Positions 39,441 through 50,302 of a stretch of DNA of 64,000 nt are shown one piece after another; the stretch's first letter is position 1; each line of letters opens with the position of its first letter. The notes beneath the pieces were generated by a model. The model was given only the letters and a program-made list of their open reading frames with translations, was not told the DNA's origin and did no database searches. Both the position numbers and the translations under genes were made by a program. The DNA is from Apus apus (lineage: Eukaryota > Chordata > Aves > Apodiformes > Apodidae): NCBI RefSeq assembly GCF_020740795.1, contig NC_067294.1, positions 372,001-436,000 of the forward strand, read 5' to 3'.

Positions 39441-41653
39441 TGACTAGTGAAGCTGTACGACTGGCATGAATTCCTTCTGCTTCGTACTGGTGTGAAGTGG
39501 TATTTTCCTTGAGTCAGTGAGTCTGCAGGGAGCTCCTGCCCCCCTGCCTGGAAGCCCCCCCGGACCCCCGCAACACGCCCGGCGGGTCCAGCTGAGCCGC
39601 GGGGGGTGGAAGGACCGTCCCTCTCGGAGCTCCCGGGGTGCTGGGGCTGCCGGTCCTCGGGCCCCAGCGCCGGGCTGGTCCCCACCACCCTGGAGCCCCA
39701 CATCCCTGGGGTGCAGCTGGGGCCGTGGGGGCTGCAGGTGGGGCCACGGCCGGGTCCAGCGGCGGGTCAGTCCCTCCAGACGCTGCTTTCCTAGAGAAGC
39801 GCTGCTTGTCCCAGGGAGGACGTGTCTCCCAGGGAGGGAGAGTGTCCCAGGGAGGGAGATGCTCCGCCTTGCAAACCAGAAGAGAACTGTTTTGTTGTTT
39901 TGTTTTGTTTTTTTTTGGGGGGGGCGAGGGGAAGGGGGGGAAGAGCAGAAGGAAAAAAAAAACTGGATTAGCAGGAAATTAGGATTTGGGCAGCTATTCC
40001 CCAGTATTCTCTGGGAAATAACCGCGGCCCCAGACCCAAACCCACCAGTGCCGGGTGTCCCCACCTGCCGCCTCCCAAGGCTCTCACCCCTCTCCCCTCT
40101 CAGTTGTGCTTTTGTAAGTCTGGGGGCTCCCCCCACCCCAGCTCCCATGATATCAGATGTGCCTCTATTGATTTCCTCCCTGCATTTGTTTTTGTTATTA
40201 ATTATTAATGGGATCATTTTTCCATCCTTCGTGCATGAAGGCAAATTTTGTGTAAAAATCAATTGAGTGAGCACCGCCAATGGCTTGTTTGGTTTTCTGG
40301 GCTTTCATCTCCTCTGCGCAGTCCCCGAGAGACAGAGAGCAGGATATTAAGGAACAAGCACGGAATAGGGAAAAAATAATAAAGCAATTGTTAGTGGTTC
40401 AGAAACCGTAGAGAGGGGTTTGGCCTGCGGAACCTTTGTCTCACACACAGGGGCTTTGCGGGGCATTTCCCTGCCCACTGCCCAGTTGAGCAGGTTCCAC
40501 TTTCCCCTGTCACTAAAAGGGAATTCCCGTTCTCAGCAGATTTGGCCAGATTTCTTGATTTGCCTGTGGGAGGTCGGTTTGTGTGTGGGGTGTTATAATA
40601 AAGTGTCTCAGGGAAGGTACCACAGACTAGGACAAGAACCCCAACCCTCTAAGAAAACCCAGAGTCCTGATGCTCACGCACCTGGAGAGATCAGCAGGGC
40701 AGGTGGGAGCGGAGCTTTGTGCTGTGGTGGCAGCTCCTCACAAATCTGGTACCCCAGGAGTAGAGCCCTGCAGCCCCCGGCCCGACTCTGATGCCAGGCT
40801 GGGATCTCCTCCCGCTCTCCTCCACCGCCCCTCACCTTGCCCTCTGGCTTTGGGGCACCGCTTGTTATACCGAGAATAAAGTCTTTGCTGCTACTTTGTG
40901 CCTCCTCACCAAAATGTACCAGCTCTAAATTATTTCAACTGAAGTCGAAGGAATTTAATCCCCAGGTCAGGTGAGTTTCCGTACCACAGTACATTCTCTG
41001 GCACCGGTACTCCGGGAGCTGCTCCCGGCGAAGCCCCCGACCCGGCCCCGGCAGCAGCTCCGCGGGAGCCGCCGGTACCGCCGGTGCCGCCTCCGCGCCG
41101 CTCTCGGCGGCCTCTCCCAGGCGGAGGGGACTCGAACGGACGGAGTGAGGGGCACGACCTGCAACGAAATCCTGAATCTGTAAGATCCTTCCCTGGCAGG
41201 GGAGGAGGGTGAGACCCGGTTCTCAGATCTGATGTTTGTCACTCATTGAAATGCTACAGTGAAATATTCACAGAAGGCTCGCACTTCGATCATTAATTTT
41301 TAATCGTTAAGGTGCTCTGGGAATCGTAAATAAAAGCCTTTTCCACTTCTAAACAGCATCAGAAATGAACACGCGATAGGTTTTGTTGGGGGGATTTTTC
41401 GTTTTCCCCTCCCCGTGGGGATGGGGTGTTGCCGGGTCACCCTGCGCGGCGGTCCGCGGGCGCGGAGCGGAACCGGGGCGCGGCGCCGGTGGCACCACGA
41501 GGGGCCCGGCGGGGCAAAGCCTCGTCCCGTTTCCCGGGGAGGAGGCCCAGGCGAAGGCTTTTCGTTGTCTCTGCGCTCGCAAATATTTCCTTCGGTGTTG
41601 TCGGCGCTGCCGGCTCGGGGCGGCGACGAAAGAAGCGTCCCTTCGGGTTGAAA

Positions 41654-41667
41654 AATAAAGCTTTATT
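41654..41667. terminator. POU4F3: POU4F3 polyadenylation signal inside a palindrome usable on both strands
   Basis: AATAAAGCTTTATT is a perfect 14-base palindrome. Minus-strand AATAAA (41662-41667) is well placed for POU4F3, about 310 bases past its stop. Plus-strand AATAAA (41654-41659) could end a transcript arriving from the left. Confidence 0.7.
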
Positions 41668-41977
41668 CCGGAGCGGGGTGGGGAGCGGCGGGGGCTCGGA
41701 GCGGCGAGACGGGGCGGGGGGGACGGACCGGCGTGGGGGAGCGGGACAGAGCCCGGCGAGGCCCCGGGGCGACCGGCGGGGTCCGGCGGCTCTTCCGCGG
41801 AACGGAGTCCGCCAAAACCGCGGAAACCCCGCGGCCCCGCCGCGCTCGGCTCGGTCCCGGGGCGGGCAGGCTGGCTCCGGGGGCGGCGGGGCGGGGGGTC
41901 CGGAGGGTCTCGGGGCCGTCCCGTCTCGTCCCGTCGGGTCTCGAGGCCGCCCCGCGGTGCGGGGTCCGGCCCCGCCG
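41668..41977 (-). other. POU4F3: POU4F3 3' UTR
   Basis: About 310 bases, very GC-rich, lie between the TGA stop and the polyadenylation signal. The same stretch read on the plus strand is open only because it lacks stops in GC-rich sequence. Confidence 0.65.
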
Positions 41978-43251
41978 TCAGTGCACGGCCGAGTACTTCA
42001 TGCGCTTCTGCTTCTGGCGCTGGTTGCAGAACCAGACGCGCACCACGTTCTTCTTGAGGTCCAGCTTCTCGGCGATAGCGGCGATCTTCTCGGAGGAGGG
42101 CCGGGGCTGCAGGGCGAAATAAGCCTCCAGCGAGCGCTTCTCGGGGGCGGCGATCGAGGTCCGCTTGCGCTTGCGCTCGGCGCCGGCCAGCAGCGGGTCG
42201 GGGCCGTGGCTGCGGTCGCGCTGGGCCGCCTCGGCGCCCTCCAGCCAGGCCTGCAGCACCGGCCGCAGCGCCGACATGTTGTTGTGCGACAGCGTCAGCG
42301 ACTCGAAGCGGCAGATCGTGCTCTGGCTGAGCGAGCCCACGCCCGGCAGCTTCAGCGCGGCCAGCGCTGCCCCCACGTCGGCCTGGGTCACCCCCAGCCG
42401 CACCCGCCGCTGCTTGAAGCGCTCGGCGAAGGCCTCCAGCTCCCGCGGGTCCGCCTCGGCCTCGGGGGCGGTGGGCGGCGGCGCCGGGCCCCCCGGGGGG
42501 CCCACGCCCACGGCCAAGGGGCCCGCGGCAGCCAGCGGGTGCGGCGGCAGCGGGGCGGGCAGGGCGGGGGGCTCGGCCAGCCCCCCGACGGCCAGCGAGG
42601 GAGAGAGGTGCTCCAGCAGGTCGCCGCCGTCCAGCGCCGGGTGCGGGAGCGGGTGCGGGTGGGCGGCCAGCGCGGCGGGGTGCGGGAGGGCAGCGGGGCA
42701 GGGGACGCCGCTCATGGCGGGGAAGGAGACGTCGGGCTTGAAGGGGGGCTGGTGGTGGTGGCCCTTGGCGTGGGGGGCGATGTCGACGGCGGCCAGAGCC
42801 TCGGCGCGGGCCAGCAGGCTCTCATCGAAGCTCCCGAATATATTGCCCTGCAGCTGCGAGCAAGAACGCGCATGGTGGAGTCAGTGGGGAATAGTGTCAT
42901 CGCCGGATGAAAAACCTGCCCCGGCACCGCCGTTCCTCCTCAGAGCTCAGGTCATAAAAATTAATACGGAGGCAGCCGCCCCGCTCGCGCAGACGTGTGG
43001 ATCAGAGACGGGAGCGGGAGAGGGGGGAGAGAGGTGCCGAGACGCGCGATTGTTCTGGCGACATGAAAAAAACATTAAGCCGCTGCCTGTCAGAAAATGT
43101 GCCTCAAAGCGGTAATTACGCTTCATCTACATACCTGCGGGGCCGGGAGGCAAACTCTGCGCATCGCCTCCGCGCTGGAGTGCAGGCCGGAGAACTTGGG
43201 CTCCTGCAGGGCGTGCATGGCGAACGGCTGCTTGGCGTTCATGGCCATCAT
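41978..43251 (-). CDS. POU4F3: POU4F3 (BRN3C), POU-homeodomain transcription factor; two exons
   Basis: Exon 1 is 43135-43251 (39 codons, MMAMNAKQPFAMH through RRVCLPAPQ). The donor is CAG|GTATGT and the acceptor before 42853 is GCAG|CTGCAG. Exon 2 is 41978-42853 and ends KQKRMKYSAVH before TGA. Total 330 residues; human has 338. It has the N-terminal POU-IV box (GNIFGSFDESLLARAEALAA), an Ala/Pro-rich linker, a POU-specific domain at about 172-249 (GVTQADVGAAL, SQSTICRFESLTLSHNNM) and a POU homeodomain at about 267-326 (RKRKRTSIAAPEKRSLEAYF, RVWFCNQRQKQKRMK). POU4F3 is a nuclear factor needed for survival of inner-ear hair cells. The opening MMAMN and the neighbours TCERG1 and RBM27 distinguish it from POU4F1 and POU4F2. 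The POU-specific domain carries unusual changes (K to R, N to A, I to L or V) that favour GC-rich codons. Confidence 0.96.
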
Positions 43252-43805
43252 CCTGGCGCACCTCGCAGGTAGGCAGCGCCTGACATCGGCTCAGGGTTGT
43301 CTCTCTGCCTCGCCACTGCCCGAGTGAGCGATTTTCGATGGCAGAGCTTCCCCTTCCCCCCTCGGCCCCCCCACCCGCTTCTTCACTCATCTTACAAGCT
43401 GCCTGCCAGGAGCGGGCCCCGCGCAGGCGTGTTGCGTGCGGGGAGCCGAGGGCAGCGCGGGCAGCACACGGGCAGCAGGACGGCCCGGCCCCCCCTGCCC
43501 CTCCCCCGCCTCCCCGCACCCCCCTTCGGGCGGCGGGACGCGCCGTCGGGGCCAGGAGTGACTCGGGCCGGCCGGGAACCCTGGCTGTGCCCCCCGCTCC
43601 CTCCTGCCCTTCCCGCCGCCGTCGAGGAGCGTTCGGGGGCCGCAGGGCGCAGGTCCCGGGGAACGGAGCAGGAGGAGGTGGCTTTTCTCCGTGGGTAAAA
43701 CCCACAGGCTGAAGTCTGGAGCAGAGGGACCGTCCTTGCTCCCATTTTTTTGGCTCCCAACCTCTTCAGACATTAGTACGCCTTGATGTTCCGGCTACGT
43801 AAGTG

Positions 43806-43821
43806 TTTCACAAGTGTGAAA
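43806..43821. promoter_or_regulatory. Palindromic T-box-like site about 555 bases upstream of the POU4F3 ATG
   Basis: TTTCACA, spacer AG, TGTGAAA: a perfect 7-base inverted repeat. TCACA/TGTGA half-sites in inverted order resemble T-box sites. It lies in the AT-rich stretch of the promoter region. Function is inferred from the motif only. Confidence 0.35.
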
Positions 43822-45352
43822 TCTGAAGTTCTTAAACAAAACCAAAATCTACTTCTAGATTCAAAGTTTCCAGAAGTTTTATGAGCTTTAATAAATACAG
43901 AGCAAGAGGCAAAGGAGCTGCTGTCTCGGTGTCCTGACCAATGCGTTGACTGCGACATGGTGGCCGGAGAAAAGGGAGGCATTTCCGTGGTGAAATGCCT
44001 CTCAGGTAGGGAGCAGGCACACGCCGCAGATGCCGGCGGAGTCTTGCCCCTGCATCTCACAGCAGGTGACAGCCCAGGCTAAACGACACCAAGTCTCCTG
44101 GTTTCACCCACTCCAAACAGGATTCCCGGCCGGCCCCGCTCTCGGGAGCTGTTGGCTCCCCAGGACGCTGCAGCGCAGATGGAGCTGATGGGACGAGGCG
44201 CTGAGAAACGGGCAGAGGAAAAGTTCTTGTGTGTGGGGGCAGCAGCTTGTGCAGTGAAAGGGGCGGGGGGTATCTCCGCACGGCGGATAAGGGGGTTCAG
44301 GGGCGGTTTCACCCTCCGGGCCCCCCTGCGTTGGACCGGCCCGACACAGAGCGCGGCTGCTGCAGCGCGGGGGTCTGGGGGGGATCGGGGGGGCCGTCGG
44401 CGCGGGGCACTCCGCTGCGTCAGCACCGCGGACAGCGCTCGACACGGGAGCGCGCAGGGCCGGGGTGCGGGGATGCGCGGGGGGATCCGCGGGGCCGCCC
44501 CCGCCCCGCACCCGCGCAGCCGGGGCCGCGGAGCAGCGCGCGGGCAGAGCTCGTTCCTCCCGGCGGGGGGACCCGGCGCGTTGGCGCAAAGCTCCGTGCC
44601 CTGATTTATGATAAAAAATTTAAAGGGAATCATTTATATTTCAGAGGGCCTAAATAGCGGCATGAAAGTTTTATCTAAAGTGGCACCATATTTATAGGCA
44701 GTCCGGCGATGTTTGGAGTAATTAATAGAGGGATAAATTTCAGGCCTTTGTTTTGTTTTTAATGCTCCCTCTATTTAGCGCTGTCTGGTTAACGTCAATA
44801 AACAGGGATGCGAACGGGAAGCTGGTACATAGCCCGGGGCAGCGCCTGGTCCTCAGAGCGTGTCTCCCCTGCCCTGACTCCAAGACCATTTACACCGGGA
44901 TGCCTTTTGGTTTTTCCCTTCCTTCCATCTCCCTGCTGTTGCTTCCTTCCCTTTCGAGTGGGGAGGAGATGGAGACCCCGCGCCCCGTGTGCTGGGAGGG
45001 CGCCGCAGCCCAGTGTCCCCCTCCTGGGCACAGCCTGGGGCTGGTGTCCCAGCTCAGACCCGTCCAGCAACGCCCCCCGGGCTGCCTGCTCCCAGCACAG
45101 CCTTCCCCGTCCCTCCCGAAGGCAAACGCTTCCCCCGGACGGGGTAATCTAGCTGCTGAGCTCCCTTTAATTAAAGCTGTAAAATATTGATGCTCCTGGC
45201 CCTGTCTACTGACGTTACACCTTACAAACGGAGAAGTCCAAAGGATAAACAATAACGAGTTAAAAGAGCCCAGATGGTTTGCCATCAGAAACTATCTGCA
45301 GACTCAAAGGTGTCACTGCAATAGATTTCAGAGATCATTCACCTACTGCTAA

Positions 45353-45362
45353 ATAATTAATG
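45353..45362 (+). promoter_or_regulatory. POU4-type core ATAATTAATG upstream of POU4F3
   Basis: An exact match to the core of the POU class IV site, in an AT-rich block 2.1 kb upstream of the POU4F3 ATG. A single short motif is weak evidence alone; it gains weight from the stronger site at 47,856. Confidence 0.35.
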
Positions 45363-46297
45363 GTATTTCTGGAAGAAAAAAAGCCACCAAGCCCATATCC
45401 TGATGAAACATCAGTAGTGACTCACTGAAAATCTGAAGGCAAAAGTCAGATTAAAAGCGTGTGCTATTTTACTCTTTGTCACGGTTCAAAGATTGCTACC
45501 CATTTTCCTAATATATCAAATACTCTGTTCTTATTTAGGATTTATTTCAAAGCCCATCACAGTCAGAGTGTTGTCGATAGGCTCTTGTTTTCCTTGTGTT
45601 CATTCAATTTAGTTTAGAAATTATACAGCACATGCTTACCTAGGTCTGATGGGAACTTTGAAACATAAAGGTGTTATTTCACACACGAATCATGCTAATC
45701 TCTCTGCAGCAGACTGTGAGCAGCACTCTCTATTGCAGTCACAAAGCCAACACCACTTGCCCTGTTACATTTTCTTAAATTCCACCACATCATTTCCTGC
45801 AAATCTGGCTCCTCGGGAGCTGAGCACTGCTCCCTGTCACCTCCGGAGGTCTGTGAGTGAGCTAAAGCCTGCACAGCTGACACAAGGACACTTGCCTTTT
45901 CCTGGCTGGGGAACCCTCCTGTGTGCTCCTGCTTTCTGTCTCCTGACCTGGAGCCTTTGCTCCCTGCTGCCCACCCTGAGCCTGGGGAGGGTTTCATTGT
46001 CACACCCTCATGTGTGTTTGCACTGCGTCTTTGAAAAAGAAATCATGTCTTTTGTATCTGACTCGAGATCCATGTGACTGAACCTGTTCTGCTGCTGAGG
46101 TGCAGCCCCTTGTCCCCAAGTGCCAGATCCATGCAAAGGAGCAGCAGGAACACTGGCTCTGGAAGGTTCCTGCAGGACCTGGCTCTGCACAGCACATTTC
46201 TAGTGCCCTGAAAGCACGAGCCACTCTGAGCCCAGGATGATGTGGCTGTTCCACTGCACAATCTGATCGAGGAAATATCTAGGATTACCCAGACAGT

Positions 46298-46308
46298 CAA
46301 TTATTCAT
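46298..46308 (-). promoter_or_regulatory. POU4-like site with a nearby OTX-type GGATTA
   Basis: CAATTATTCAT (minus strand ATGAATAATTG) differs slightly from the POU4 consensus. GGATTA at about 46,282 fits OTX/PITX-type homeodomains. The block 46,260-46,390 is AT-rich and non-repetitive. Confidence 0.3.
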
Positions 46309-47837
46309 CAGCTAAACGGCCAAGCATCAATTACCTGGCTTGATTCTCTTATTCATTAAGGAGATTGAAGAGCCCAATTTAACAAAGCAGAAAGAAAGTT
46401 GCTAAGTTACAGGAGCTGCCCGGCTCAGCGACGGGGCTGCAGCGTGTCAGGCTCTCAAAAGAGAGGGGCCTGACAGCCAGAAGCTTCCGAGGCTGTGGAG
46501 TGTCAGCCAGAGCCCTCGGGATCAGAGCAGCCCGTTCCTGGCAGCAACGGGTCAGGGAAAGGCAGGACTGAGCCTGAGCTCTGCCTGTGGGGACAGCCAG
46601 GGGACAGCCCAGGAGAGAGAGTGAGAGGTGCTGGGAGGGTGTTCTGAAGAACAAGATGTGAAAGTGAGGGGCCAGGGAAGGACCAACCACATTACACAAA
46701 GCTTTTAATACAGGTGGGATGGAAACCCTTTCAGAGAGAAAAGCTGCAAGTGGCATGGCCACAAAGATGCCACTTGGCAGAGATCCTCAGCTAGGTCCAG
46801 CAGCAGAGAGCTCTGAGGACCAGTGTCAGACTAAAGCCAGTTTCCCACTGCTCCAGAGCCATCTCCCCTGCAGAAGAGCAAGACATGGCAGGTGGATCAG
46901 CACCCTGTGCTCCCAGTGCGGGCTTCCCCAGACATCCGGGGCAGCTCCATGCCCAGCTCTGCCCTGGACCTTCCCATGAGTCCCTCTCTGGATCAGGGGG
47001 ATCAACACATTCCCACCCCAGCTGTGGATCTTGGTGCCCCTGATTACCAGCAGTGCACAAACCAACTGGGCTCCACAAGCAGGTCCTGTGGGCAGGCAGG
47101 GCAGAGGCTCAGCTTCCTTCCCCAGGGGGGAAAGGGGACACACCTGGGCTCATGCCTTGCTCACAGGGTGCATAATAAGTTCTGGCTCTCAGCTCCTGTC
47201 TGTAAAGGACAAGCCCAAGCAGGCAGAGGAGCTCTGGGGGAGCAGTTGTAGGTGTCACCACTCACAGAGCATGGGCAGCTCTGGAGGGGTGAGGGGTGTG
47301 GGTGGGTATTAAACCCATATCAAAACTAAAAGCCTTTAGCATTAGAAAAGCACTGGGGCCACAGTAGGACATGAGGAGTGCCAAAGCTCGGCTGTGGCAC
47401 CAAAATCCTTGTTTCATGGCGGCAGAACAAACAGCCTGTCTTCCAGCAGCAGCAGCTGGGAAGCTGATCCTGTCTTGTTTCTGAATTTCTCAGTAAACAA
47501 GGTTTTGATTTGAGGTCCCAGGAATGCAAGATGCCAGGCAGCTCATGCTAGCTGGGAGGTCTTCCCTGAACTCCTTTGTAATGTGCATGAATTATATAAC
47601 TTGTTTCTTGTATCATTCCCTGAAATTAAAATTGTAAGAAAGGACACATCCATGCTTGTTAAAAATAAACCTGATCTGTTCCTGGTGGAGATAATAGGAC
47701 CAACATGACAACATCTTTTTGGGGGTGTGTGTGTGCAGAACAGAGCACTTAGCTGTCAGGCATCTCTTTCTTGTTGTATTTGTTCCTAATTCTAGAAATA
47801 CATCTAAATGTAGTCTAACAGGACTCTGTTCCACAAG

Positions 47838-47870
47838 AAATTAATGAGGAACAAACATTAATTATTCATG
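47838..47870. promoter_or_regulatory. Paired POU4-type sites, candidate POU4F3 autoregulatory enhancer
   Basis: CATTAATTATTCAT at 47856-47869 is, on the minus strand, ATGAATAATTAATG, which matches the POU class IV consensus ATGMATAATTAATG as I know it. AAATTAATGAG at 47838-47848 gives a second related site 8 bases away. A CAGCTG E-box follows at 47919-47924, the type used by ATOH1, a known upstream activator of POU4F3. Confidence 0.45.
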
Positions 47871-50068
47871 TCCTGAAACAGTAGGTCTGCTAATGTTTTT
47901 GCTAATCAACAAGTCAAACAGCTGTATCTTTGTCAGGGCAATCTTGGGGTGGATGGAATAAAAACAACCCTGGTATATTTTACCCCACTGCCCCTACAGT
48001 CCTGCCCTTAGTTTGCACATTTCTGGTCACATCAGGAATCCAGGTTTGCTGCTACTTTTTAGTGCCTCTGTTACAAGGATGAGCTGAGACACTCCCAGCT
48101 CAGTGTCAGCTGCAGGTTGGACCAAACTCCTGTGGAAATCATTCAGCTTTGTGCTGCCTTCATGTCCCTGTTACGTTAATGCTTCCTGAGATCTTCATGA
48201 AAATTTGAAATTAAAATGTAACAATCAAAGGGTGTGGGAGAAGTCCTGTCACCTGATGTTAAACTCATACCTTCCACAGTCACATTTCTTGGGGTTTCAC
48301 TGCAGAAGTCACTCCAGCTGCTGCACCCGAGCCCTGCTGGGCTCCTGACCCAGCGCTCGGCCGCGTTCCGGGCCGGGGGGGACGCGGTGGCACCGGCACC
48401 AGCCCCGTGTTGGTGTCACTCAGCGCAGGCCCCACGGCGGGGTCACGTTGTCTGCACAAAAACGTGAGGTGCCCAGGGGATGCTGACGGTCAGGTTTTGC
48501 CAGGGGACACTTACAGCTGGGTTCTGCTCCTCACAGCATCCCAAAAGGCACCACATCAGCAGCGAAGCAGGAACTTGTGGTGGAATGAGGCTCCCTGAGG
48601 AATGGGGTGTGAAGATCACACCTTCATCACAAGGACACCAAGTGATGGTTCCACAACAGCCAGAGCCTCTTGCATATCACACCAGCTCCTTCTCTGCCCT
48701 GCCAGAGGAGCTGGGAAGCGGAGCAGCTGCTGGTGGGGTTTGAGGCAGGAGCAGGGCCCGCAGCAGGGTGGGAAGAGCCGCGGCTGGGCCTGGACACGGG
48801 CACAGCACGGAGCTTTGCACAGCTCTGCACAGGCTGCCCTGGCTCACGTCACTCCTGTTGTGCTCTGCAGGTCTTTTTTCCTTGGGTTTAGGGAAACACA
48901 GCACTCCAAAGCTCGTGGCATCAAGTTTTGCAGCCCTTTATTGGGCCTTTCCCCAGATGAACACTCAGTTTGGGGCAGTAAGATCTTTTCCTTCCCATGT
49001 GTCTTCCACCACAGCCAAACCTCGGGCATCAATGCATTTTGTAGTTAAAACAACAGGACTCGCTACTTTTTTCCCTGTCACACCAATCCCCACACACTGA
49101 TGTTAAAGCTTCCACTGTGAACAAACAGAGCCTGAAAATCCTTTCTTATAGGCCTAGGACTTATCCTGATTTAGATCTTACACCCTCTTTCATAACAGAG
49201 ATGGAAGGGGCTTGTTCAAGAAGTCTTCCTCACTTCTTTGACCCACAGATAACCCAAAGTCAAGCTAAAAAGCAAGGAGTGGAGGAAATTGTTGTCTGAC
49301 ATGTCTTTAGCCACCAGAGAGCACACTGAGGTACCTTGTGTTGAGTTGACTCCAAGTAATTTTCACATGAATTACTAAAGTGCCAGAAATGTATAATTCA
49401 TCAGCATTTAAATAAATCACAGAGCAGAAGTGCTCTGAGGTGATGGTGCAGGATGGCAGACTCGGCTGTAATTAACCCCAACCCCTCCCTGAGCACCTCG
49501 CTCTTGGCAGGGCTGCACCCGCATGGCCCAGCACAAGAGAGGGTCAACCCCCAGAAAATGAGGTGATGAAGAAGGGGGCAGTCATGGCCCGGAGCTTGGG
49601 GTGACCCTGGGGCCTCCCAGCACTGGGGCACAGTGAGGACAGATGTCACTGTCACCCCCAAGGCCAAACACCAACTCGTCACTTCGCCAGCCCCCCAAGT
49701 AAGCCACCTGCAATCTTCACTGAGGTGCTACACATCAGATACTTGAAATACCTGAACACCTAAAGACACAGATTTCAAACAAAAAGAGCTGAGCTGACCA
49801 GTAGGTTCTGCTGCTTTAACCTTTCAGTTAAACCTGTCTCCAAATGGCAAGAAAAGGTGAGGAGCTGAAGCAGCGCTGAGGGGGTGAGGTGTGGAGATCC
49901 CGGCTGGGGAACGACCCCCACGCCTTCACAAGGCTAAACCAGCTCCTCCAACCTACACTGTTCACTGATTCTCCCATCTCTCTCCCAACACTGCACAGAC
50001 ACTTTCCTGGTGGAAGTTCAAGCACCCTTTAAAGACTTAGCATTCCAGACTGTTCTCATCACTTGTGC

Positions 50069-50302
50069 CACAGAATCTCAGACTGGTTTAGGTTGGAAGG
50101 GGTCCTAAACCTCCTCCAGTTCCAACCCCCCTGCATGGGCAGGGACACCTCCCAGCAGCCCAGGCTGCTCCAAGCCCCATCCAACCTGCCCTTCAACACT
50201 GCCAGGGATGGGGCAGCCACAGCGTCCTTGGGCAACCTGGGCCAGGGTCTCACCATCCACATCCTCACACCTTCCCAGGATCTCTTCAGCAGCAACTCTA
50301 AC
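50069..50302 (-). mobile_element. CR1 LINE, 3' end fragment (reverse orientation)
   Basis: Read on plus it follows the reverse complement of the avian CR1 end: CAGAATCTCAGACTGG, TTTAGGTTGGAAGGGGTCC, CAGTTCCAACCCCCCTGCAT, GGGCAGGGACACCTCCCA, CAACCTGCCCTTCAACACTG. The 5' end is truncated and the boundaries are approximate. Confidence 0.92.

Larger units (their letters stand above)
35336..41640. other. Intergenic region between the TCERG1 promoter and the POU4F3 3' end
   Basis: GC-rich DNA with many spurious open frames. It holds a (GCT)15 repeat, a CR1 fragment, an AT-rich island at about 39,105-39,440 and a CpG-rich patch near 41,000-41,150. No protein-coding exon was recognised; a divergent non-coding transcript from the TCERG1 promoter is possible. 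Confidence 0.6.
41400..44600. promoter_or_regulatory. POU4F3: CpG island spanning POU4F3 and its promoter
   Basis: CpG-dense DNA covers the whole gene and continues beyond its start on the right, interrupted by an AT-rich stretch at about 43,740-43,930. Islands this broad are typical of Polycomb-regulated developmental regulators. No single start site can be fixed. Confidence 0.75.

Noticed and set aside
39444-40280. 278-residue minus-strand and 249-residue plus-strand frames
   Set aside because: The two overlap on opposite strands in GC-rich DNA and show no recognisable domain.
41426-42910. 494-residue open frame on the plus strand over POU4F3
   Set aside because: It lies antisense to POU4F3 exon 2 in GC-rich, stop-poor DNA. 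The opposite strand encodes an unmistakable POU domain with correct splice sites.
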